DNA of 64,000 nucleotides, taken from positions 372,001-436,000 of the forward strand of contig NZ_JOEA01000014.1 in assembly GCF_000719115.1 (NCBI RefSeq). The letters are read 5' to 3'. This DNA is from Lentzea albidocapillata (lineage in GTDB: Bacteria; Actinomycetota; Actinomycetes; Mycobacteriales; Pseudonocardiaceae). The notes under the pieces are model-generated. The model did no database searches. It had not been told where the DNA came from and saw only the letters and a program-made list of their open reading frames with translations. Of the stretch, positions 58,567 through 64,000 are shown piece after piece. Within the stretch, counting starts at the first letter, position 1; each line of letters opens with the position of its first letter. Position numbers and translations under genes: made by a program.

Positions 58567-59864
58567 AGTACCAGCAACGGCAGGCCGTCGCGGTGGTTCT
58601 CCTGGTCACCGCGGCGCTTGCCTACCTCGCCGCCTCCGGTCCTGCCGACAGCAGGGCCGGGGGCGCGCCCCTTGAGCCCGTAGTTCCCGCCGTGGCGCAG
58701 CAGAACCAGATGCACAAGGTGGTACACCAGCTGCAGCAGCGGCTGCACGAGCTTCCGCAGGACAAGGACTCCTGGGCGCGGCTCGGTTCGTCCTATGTGG
58801 AACTGGCGAGGGTGACGGCCGACCCGGTCTACTACGCGAAGGCCGAAGGCGCACTGAAGAACGCGGGCGACACGGGTCCTGCCGCCATCGGCATGGGCAC
58901 GCTGGCCAACGCCCGCCACGACTTCCACACGGCCCGTGACTGGGCCCTGAAGGCTGTTGCCGCACTGCCCGCCTCCGCGGAGGCGTACGGCGTGCTGGCG
59001 GACGCGTTGACGCAGCTCGGCGACGACGCGGGCGCGCAGGACGCGGTGCAGAAGATGCTGGACCTCAAACCGAACACGGCGTCGTTCGCCCGCGCTTCCT
59101 TCCACTTCGAACTCCACGGTGACGTCGAGGCCGCCCGCGACGCGATGCAGCGTGCGCTGAAGTCCTCCACGACACCCGAGGAGATCGCGTTCTGCCGTTA
59201 CCGGCTGGGCGAACTCGCGTTCGACCACAACCGGCTGGATGTTGCCGCTGAGCACTACGAGCAGGGACTCGCGGCGAGAGGAGACGACATGACTCTCACT
59301 CAAGGCATGGCCAAGGTCGCGGCGGCACGGGGCGACGTCCCGGTGGCGCTGGAGTCGTACCGCAGGCTCGTGGCGCGCGCTCCCCTGCCCCAGTACCTGC
59401 AGGAGTACGCGGAACTGCTGGAAGCCGCCGGGAAGACCGCGGAGGCCGCCCAGCAGTACGCCGTGCTTTCCGAGCAGCAACGACTGATGGAGTCGCAGGG
59501 TGCTTCCGACGATCTGGCCGCGGCCCTCGTCGCCGCCGACCGCGGTGATGGCATGCAGGCGCTGCGCCGTGCGGAAAGCGAGTGGAGCCGCCGGCAGAGC
59601 GTCTTCGTCGCCGACGCCATGGCGTGGGCCCTGCACGTCAACGGAAGGGACGCGGAGGCGTTGAGCTACTCCGACCGCGCGGTGGCGCTGGGCTGGCAGA
59701 ACGCCACGTTCTCCTACCACCGCGGCATGATCCTGGCCGCGCTCGGCCGGGTCGCCGAAGCGCAGGAGGCACTGGTGCAGGCACTCAGGCTGAACGCGAA
59801 CTTCTCCCCGCTGCAGGCTCTGAAGGCGGGTCGCAAGCTCGCGGAGCTCCGAGGCGGCCGGTGA
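58563..59864 (+). CDS. TPR-repeat protein, membrane-anchored
   Basis: The 433-residue protein has an N-terminal membrane helix (AVAVVLLVTAALAYLAASG) and then at least seven helix-pair TPR-like repeats (e.g. AEAYGVLADALTQLGDDAGAQ, EEIAFCRYRLGELAFDHNRLDVAAEHYEQG, AMAWALHVNGRDAEALSYSDRAVALG). TPR arrays bind other proteins. GTG 58563 overlaps the DUF4331 stop and its own stop overlaps the transporter start, so it is likely to bridge those two proteins at the outer side of the membrane. No enzyme motif is present. Confidence 0.85.
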   Translation: MKYQQRQAVAVVLLVTAALAYLAASGPADSRAGGAPLEPVVPAVAQQNQMHKVVHQLQQRLHELPQDKDSWARLGSSYVELARVTADPVYYAKAEGALKNAGDTGPAAIGMGTLANARHDFHTARDWALKAVAALPASAEAYGVLADALTQLGDDAGAQDAVQKMLDLKPNTASFARASFHFELHGDVEAARDAMQRALKSSTTPEEIAFCRYRLGELAFDHNRLDVAAEHYEQGLAARGDDMTLTQGMAKVAAARGDVPVALESYRRLVARAPLPQYLQEYAELLEAAGKTAEAAQQYAVLSEQQRLMESQGASDDLAAALVAADRGDGMQALRRAESEWSRRQSVFVADAMAWALHVNGRDAEALSYSDRAVALGWQNATFSYHRGMILAALGRVAEAQEALVQALRLNANFSPLQALKAGRKLAELRGGR

Positions 59865-61306
59865 GCCTGTCCAGCTGGCTGGTGCGGCCCGTCCTGGTGG
59901 CGGCGTTGCTGCTCGCCGGCATCTTCTTCATCAACGGCGAGGCGTCCGCCCACCCGCTGGGCAACTTCAGCGTCAACCATTACCACGGGCTGCACCTGCA
60001 CCCGGACCGGATCGACCTGCGGTCCGTGGTCGACGTGGCGGAGATCCCGACGCTGCAGGAGAACCTGAAGACCCGCGACGCGAAGCAGTGGTGCGACGAG
60101 GTCTCCAGGACCGATCGCTCCACTGTGGACGGTCGGCAGATCTCCTGGACGCTCTCCAGCTCCACCAAGGAACACCCCGTCGGCCAGGCTGACCTCCTCA
60201 CCACCCGGCTGGTCTGCGAGTTCACCGCCAAGGTGGATCTCGACCGGCCGGCCAGGCTCGAGTTCCGCGACGAGTCGAACACCGACCGGGTCGGCTGGCG
60301 TGAGATCACCGCCGCCGGCAGCGGCATCCGGCTCACCGACTCGAAGGTGCCGACCGAGAGCATCAGCGACGAGCTGCGGACGTACCCGGAGGATCTGCTC
60401 AGCAGTCCGATGGACGTCCGTTCGGTCGTGTTCAGCGCCGAACCGGGCAGCGGGTCCGAGCCGAAGATCGCCACCGGCTCCCCCGTCCAGTCGTTGAGCG
60501 TCACGGCGGCCAGGCTCAACGACATCCTGGGCAGCGACGACCTCACGCCGTGGCTCGGGTTTTTGGCGTTGTTGCTGTCGTTGGTGCTCGGCGCCTCGCA
60601 CGCCGCGTTGCCCGGTCACGGCAAGACGCTCATCGCCGCCTACCTGGCCGGACGACAGGGCACGCCGAAGGACGCGTTCATCGTCGGTGCGTCGGTCACG
60701 GCCACGCACACCGGTGGCGTGCTGGTCCTCGGCCTGATCATCAGCGCCTCCAGCGCGCTGGCCGGTGAACAGGTGCTGCGCTGGCTCGGACTGGTCAGCG
60801 GCGTGCTGATCGCGATGATCGGCGTGATGCTGCTGCGCTCGGCCCTGTCGACGACCCGCGAACCCGCACTCACCGGAGTCACGACGGGGCACGGACACGG
60901 CCATGGTCACGGTCATGGCCACGGACATGGGCACGGACATGGGCACGGGCACGGGCACGGGCACGGTCACGGGCACGGGCACGGGCACGGTCACGGCTAC
61001 AGCCGCGCGAGCCTCGTCGGCATGGGCGCGGCCAACGGCCTGGTCCCCTCGCCGTCCGCGCTGGTGGTGCTGCTCGGCGCGATGGCCCTGGGCCGCACGT
61101 GGTTCGGCGTCCTGCTGGTACTGGGCTACGGCATCGGCATGGCCGGCACGCTCACCGCGGTCGGGCTGCTGCTCGTGAAGGCGCGCGATCGCGTCGAAAG
61201 AATCCTGGACGGCCGAGCCACCCGCCTGCTGTCGCATTACGCACCCGTCGGCACGGCCGCGACGGTCATCGTCGTCGGCGCCTGGCTGACATTGCAGGCC
61301 GTCTAA
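59861..61306 (+). CDS. Nickel/cobalt transporter-like protein with (GH)n tract
   Basis: The protein has 481 residues. A signal-like first helix, ending GEASAHPLGNFSVNHYHGLHLHPD, precedes an extracytoplasmic beta domain (residues about 30-225). The second half holds about six membrane helices of the HoxN/RcnA superfamily (LLSLVLGASHAALPGHGKTLIAAYLAG ... VGASVTATHTGGVLVLG) with conserved His and Thr. Between helices lies 18 consecutive Gly-His pairs (60887-60994), the metal-chelating loop typical of RcnA/RcnB-like and zinc/nickel transporters. GTG 59861 overlaps the TPR stop. It probably moves Ni2+, Co2+ or another divalent metal. Confidence 0.85.
   Translation: MSLSSWLVRPVLVAALLLAGIFFINGEASAHPLGNFSVNHYHGLHLHPDRIDLRSVVDVAEIPTLQENLKTRDAKQWCDEVSRTDRSTVDGRQISWTLSSSTKEHPVGQADLLTTRLVCEFTAKVDLDRPARLEFRDESNTDRVGWREITAAGSGIRLTDSKVPTESISDELRTYPEDLLSSPMDVRSVVFSAEPGSGSEPKIATGSPVQSLSVTAARLNDILGSDDLTPWLGFLALLLSLVLGASHAALPGHGKTLIAAYLAGRQGTPKDAFIVGASVTATHTGGVLVLGLIISASSALAGEQVLRWLGLVSGVLIAMIGVMLLRSALSTTREPALTGVTTGHGHGHGHGHGHGHGHGHGHGHGHGHGHGHGHGHGHGYSRASLVGMGAANGLVPSPSALVVLLGAMALGRTWFGVLLVLGYGIGMAGTLTAVGLLLVKARDRVERILDGRATRLLSHYAPVGTAATVIVVGAWLTLQAV
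60887..60994 (+). repeat. Hexanucleotide GGNCAY tract coding for (Gly-His)18
   Basis: Eighteen in-frame GGN-CAY units encode Gly-His pairs in the transporter's loop. Synonymous variation at both codons suggests it is old and selected at protein level rather than a fresh slippage product, although the GGGCAC subset could expand or contract. Confidence 0.9.
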
Positions 61307-61322
61307 TTACACCAATGTAAGT

Positions 61323-61358
61323 CGAAGGGCCCGGATTCAGATGAATCCGGGCCCTTCG
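61323..61358. terminator. Bidirectional 17-bp hairpin terminator
   Basis: 61323-61339 and 61342-61358 are exact reverse complements with a 2-base loop. It lies between the convergent transporter and anti-sigma genes and is followed by a short T-rich run on the plus strand, so it should stop transcripts from both sides. Confidence 0.85.
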
Positions 61359-61371
61359 TCTGTTTCCACCC

Positions 61372-62130
61372 TTACAGGTTCGCCACCACGAACTGCTTGC
61401 CCTCGGTGTTCTCGACCGCGATCGACTGCACCTGGTCCGACGGGACGCTCACCATGCCGCGTACCGTCGCGCCCTCGACCCTGCCCTTCTCGGACGAGGT
61501 CCACGCGAACGCCTCGGACTTCGTGCCGTCCTTGGCGATCACGACCAGCTTGCACTTCTGCAGGGCGGGCAGACCGTTGATCTTGGCCGTGACCAGGTAC
61601 CGGCCCTGTGACGACGGTTCGATGCCCGCCACCAACCTGATCCCGCCCGTCGCCGTGGCCTCGCCCGAGCGAGGTCCGGCGATCGACGTCTGCGGCGCCT
61701 GGTTCTGCATGAACGCCGCGGCACCCCCGAACGCGACCACCGCGGCTACTGCCGCGGCGGCGAGATAGCCCGGCCAGCGCCGGGGCTTGGCGTGCAGCGG
61801 TTCGGGAAGGTCCTCCACCGGCTGCGGACTGGCTCTCGGGCGTGGGGCGGCCTCCCGCTGCTGCGGAATGGCCGACTCCTGCCTGATCTGCCGCAGCGTG
61901 CGCTGCAGCACCAGGTCCGACGGCATGGGCAGGTCGTCCTCGAGCTCGTGCAGAAATGCCTCACGAGGCACGTCGTCAAGTGCTGTTCGGATCCGATGGA
62001 AGTCGGCGACCTGCGCACGGCAGGACGGACAGCCCCGAAGGTGCTGCTCCACGCCAAGACTCTCGTGCGCGTCCAGAACGCCGAGCGCGTAGCAGCCAAG
62101 GGTGACCGCGTCGTGCGCGCCAGCTGTCAT
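61372..62130 (-). CDS. RskA-like anti-sigma factor
   Basis: A 252-residue membrane protein. The N-terminus has the anti-sigma zinc motif (VEQHLRGCPSCRAQ: His-x3-Cys-x2-Cys), a cytoplasmic helix, a single membrane helix (YLAAAAVAAVVAFGGAAAFM, about residues 121-140) and an extracytoplasmic RskA C-terminal domain (RYLVTAKINGLPALQKCKLVVIAKDG). It should hold an ECF sigma factor at the membrane until proteolysis. No sigma factor gene is next to it: upstream is a 206-bp gap and a TetR gene. It may serve a sigma factor encoded elsewhere. Confidence 0.88.
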   Translation of the reverse strand: MTAGAHDAVTLGCYALGVLDAHESLGVEQHLRGCPSCRAQVADFHRIRTALDDVPREAFLHELEDDLPMPSDLVLQRTLRQIRQESAIPQQREAAPRPRASPQPVEDLPEPLHAKPRRWPGYLAAAAVAAVVAFGGAAAFMQNQAPQTSIAGPRSGEATATGGIRLVAGIEPSSQGRYLVTAKINGLPALQKCKLVVIAKDGTKSEAFAWTSSEKGRVEGATVRGMVSVPSDQVQSIAVENTEGKQFVVANL

Positions 62131-62336
62131 ACGACCTCCTCGTCGTCCCGATTCGACCCCCGCGGCGAAACGGTGTCACAAGGAAAACGGGCAGATAGGA
62201 GTGGTCGGTTCAGCGTTCGAACGAGTTCATTCTGATTGCGCATAACAATGGCATTACGTAACCGCCCAACTACCCTTCCACCCCGCGCTGAGCTGCCCTT
62301 TTCACTCGATCGGACGACTCAAGGTGCGGTGATTGA

Positions 62337-63086
62337 CTACAAGCACGCCTGTGGACGAACCAGCGGTCGTTCCTCGGACTCGATGAACACCGCGAGGCCG
62401 TCCAGGACCCGTGCGAGACCGAACTCGAACTCGTCGAGGAGGCGTTCGAAGCCGCCCGAGTTCCAGATGTGGGTCATCATCGGCAGCCGGTCCGGCGTGA
62501 AGTGCTCCCAGAGCGCCTCGTGGCCGTCCCACCAGTCCTCCTCGGACACGCCGGTCTCCCGTTCGGCCTGGACGCGGTCCGCCATCGTGCGGCCGACGCC
62601 GTCGACGAAGTGGGACACCGTCGTCACCACGGCGACGATCTCCTCGGACGCCAGCCCCAGCTCCGAGACAGCGGCGTAGGCCGCGTCCTGGCGCGTCATG
62701 GCGTGCGGGCCGGGCATCCGGCGCGAGGTCGTCAGCTGCAGCATCCACGGGTGCGCGCGGTACATCGCCCACACCTGCCGGGCGAAGAACTCCAGACCGG
62801 CACGCCACGGGCCCTTGGGCGTGGGCTCGGTCTCGCCCCACACCGCGTCGACCATCAGGTCCAGCAGCTCGGACTTGCCCGGCACGTGCCGGTAGAGCGA
62901 CATCGCGGTGTTGCCCAGTGTCTCGGCGACCCGGCGCATGGTGAGCGCGTCGATGCCGTCGGCGTCGGCCACCTTGATGGCCGCCTCGACGACCCGCGAC
63001 TGACTCAGCGCGGCCTTCGGTCCCCTGGTCGGCTCGGCCGGCGGCTCCCACAACAGGCGCACGCTCCGATCCCGATCGCTCTTCAC
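62337..63086 (-). CDS. TetR family transcriptional regulator
   Basis: The 249-residue repressor starts at GTG 63086 after an AAGGGGG site. The N-terminal HTH is RVVEAAIKVADADGIDALTMRRVAETLGNTAMSLYRHVPGKSELLDLM, followed by an all-helical ligand domain of the TetR_C_11-like class (TPKGPWRAGLEFFARQVWAMYRAHPWML). It is divergent from an ABC exporter ATPase, and the 98-bp gap contains the palindrome GTGTACAACGTACAC, its probable operator. It would release DNA on binding a drug-like ligand. Confidence 0.92.
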   Translation of the reverse strand: MKSDRDRSVRLLWEPPAEPTRGPKAALSQSRVVEAAIKVADADGIDALTMRRVAETLGNTAMSLYRHVPGKSELLDLMVDAVWGETEPTPKGPWRAGLEFFARQVWAMYRAHPWMLQLTTSRRMPGPHAMTRQDAAYAAVSELGLASEEIVAVVTTVSHFVDGVGRTMADRVQAERETGVSEEDWWDGHEALWEHFTPDRLPMMTHIWNSGGFERLLDEFEFGLARVLDGLAVFIESEERPLVRPQACL

Positions 63087-63128
63087 CCAGCCCCCTTCAC
63101 AAACCTGCTTGCTGTGAATCCTAGAACC

Positions 63129-63143
63129 GTGTACAACGTACAC
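63129..63143. promoter_or_regulatory. Probable TetR operator
   Basis: GTGTACAACGTACAC is a perfect 6-3-6 inverted repeat in the gap between the TetR gene and the ABC ATPase gene. A related half-site (CGTACAAAGTAAG) follows at about 63148. Position and symmetry fit autoregulation plus control of the exporter. Confidence 0.75.
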
Positions 63144-63184
63144 CCGGCGTACAAAGTAAGCAGTTAAGCCACGGGGGTGAAGTC

Positions 63185-64000
63185 GTGGGACACGCGGTAC
63201 TCGCGGAAGGCCTGCGCAAGAGATTCGACAAGAACTGGGCGCTCGACGGGTTCGACCTGGCCGTGCCGACGGGGACGGTGTGCGGGCTGCTCGGCCCGAA
63301 CGGCGCCGGCAAGACCACGGCGGTGCGGATCCTGGCCACCCTGCTGCGCCTGGACGGCGGCCGCGCCGAGGTCGCGGGCCACGACGTGGTGCGTGAGGCG
63401 CCGGCGGTGCGCCGGCAGGTGGCGTTGAACGGCCAGCAGTCCACGGTCGACGACGTGCTGACCGGCAAGGAGAACCTGGTGATGTGGGGACGGCTCTACC
63501 ACCTCTCCAAGCGCCAGGCCGAGGCGCGGGCGGACGAGCTGCTGGAGCAGTTCGGGCTCACCGACGCGGCGGACAAGCGGGCCAAGCAGTACTCGGGCGG
63601 CATGCGGCGGCGCCTGGACCTGGCGTCGAGCTTCGTCATGCGGCCATCGGTGCTGTTCCTGGACGAACCGACGACCGGCCTCGACCCGCGCAACCGCGGT
63701 GAGGTCTGGCGGGAGGTGAAGCGGGTCGTCGCGGAGGGGACGACGGTGCTGCTGACCACGCAGTACCTCGACGAGGCCGACCAGCTCGCGGACCAGATCG
63801 TCGTGATGGACACCGGACGGGTCGCCGCGCAGGGCACGCCGGACCAGCTCAAGTCCAAGCTCGGCGGCGACCGGATCGAGGTCGTGGTCCGCAACGCCGA
63901 CGAACTGCCGGTCGTGGCGGACGTGCTCGGCCCGGACGCCGAGGTGGACCCCGACACGTTCCGGGTGAGCGCGGCCGTCGCCGACCGGGTGGCGGCGCTG
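63185..64000 (+). CDS. DrrA-type ABC transporter ATP-binding protein (partial)
   Basis: The first 272 codons are present; the gene continues past the right edge. GTG 63185 follows a GGGGG-type site. Walker A GPNGAGKTT is at residues 37-45, the Q-loop lies in LNGQQSTVDDVLTG, the signature YSGGMRRRLDLA, and Walker B LFLDEPTTGLDPRN. The text from about residue 205, AAQGTPDQLKSKLGGDRIEVVV, is typical of DrrA-like daunorubicin-resistance ATPases. A permease gene probably follows. It is controlled by the divergent TetR regulator. Confidence 0.92.
   Translation, partial: MGHAVLAEGLRKRFDKNWALDGFDLAVPTGTVCGLLGPNGAGKTTAVRILATLLRLDGGRAEVAGHDVVREAPAVRRQVALNGQQSTVDDVLTGKENLVMWGRLYHLSKRQAEARADELLEQFGLTDAADKRAKQYSGGMRRRLDLASSFVMRPSVLFLDEPTTGLDPRNRGEVWREVKRVVAEGTTVLLTTQYLDEADQLADQIVVMDTGRVAAQGTPDQLKSKLGGDRIEVVVRNADELPVVADVLGPDAEVDPDTFRVSAAVADRVAAL

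Noticed and set aside
1..64000. tRNA, rRNA or CRISPR array
   Set aside because: I found no CCA-ended cloverleaf sequence, no rRNA-like stretch, and no regularly spaced direct repeats. The interspersed 19-bp units at 802-2110 are irregular and of mixed orientation.

Overview
The window is high-GC actinobacterial chromosome. The genes start often with GTG, neighbours are tightly coupled (ATGA/GTGA overlaps), and secreted hydrolases are common. Three regulatory sites match known actinomycete types: a DasR dre-type element, an iron (IdeR/DmdR) box and a LacI-type operator. Gene content and repeat style fit a filamentous Pseudonocardiaceae member (Lentzea/Saccharothrix-like), but the genus is inference. 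I see no rRNA, tRNA, CRISPR array or large biosynthetic cluster.

Layout. 1-5.5 kb: the start of an NB-ARC regulator (cut by the window edge), a methyltransferase flanked by a short repeat family, secreted proteins, and ArsR-like and AraC regulators. 5.6-11 kb: a chitin-type LPMO behind a dre site, facing a probable iron-regulated operon (siderophore-binding lipoprotein, MFS exporter, BNR protein, proline iminopeptidase, and a DUF1992 gene broken by a palindromic insert). 11-14.9 kb: cell-wall genes, with two paralogous NlpC/P60 hydrolases, a lectin-LysM protein and an IscA-like protein. 15-21.5 kb: a VIT1-type transporter, a beta-phosphoglucomutase/GH65 phosphorylase pair, an IS630-type element and a MITE-like repeat. 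21-25.4 kb: SnoaL/SDR/LysR genes, then glucose dehydrogenase divergent from a GH64 beta-1,3-glucanase around a LacI-type operator.

25.4-38 kb: a two-component system, an epimerase, a GT-C-like membrane protein, and an overlapping GT2/DUF2064/methyltransferase/molybdopterin-oxidoreductase operon. These are followed by an ABC exporter, a second two-component system and a GlxA/DJ-1 pair. 38-46.8 kb: an SGNH hydrolase, a cupin with an unknown partner, a short carboxylesterase, a large protein with a possible ADP-ribosyltransferase-like C-terminus, YchJ, hotdog and DivIVA-like proteins, and an SDR behind a perfect inverted repeat. 46.8-54.2 kb: topoisomerase IV-type parE-parC, each interrupted by a different intein. 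54-61.3 kb: a secreted hydrolase, then a likely operon of aminotransferase, DUF4331 protein, TPR protein and a nickel/cobalt-type transporter with an (HG)n tract. 61.4-64 kb: an orphan RskA-like anti-sigma factor, and a TetR regulator divergent from a truncated ABC ATPase.

The most notable points are the paired inteins, one lacking the block-B histidine; a dispersed repeat whose ends form the stop codons of neighbouring genes; the palindrome that breaks the DUF1992 gene; and two conserved-looking but uncharacterised operons (29.8-33 kb and 55.7-61.3 kb).
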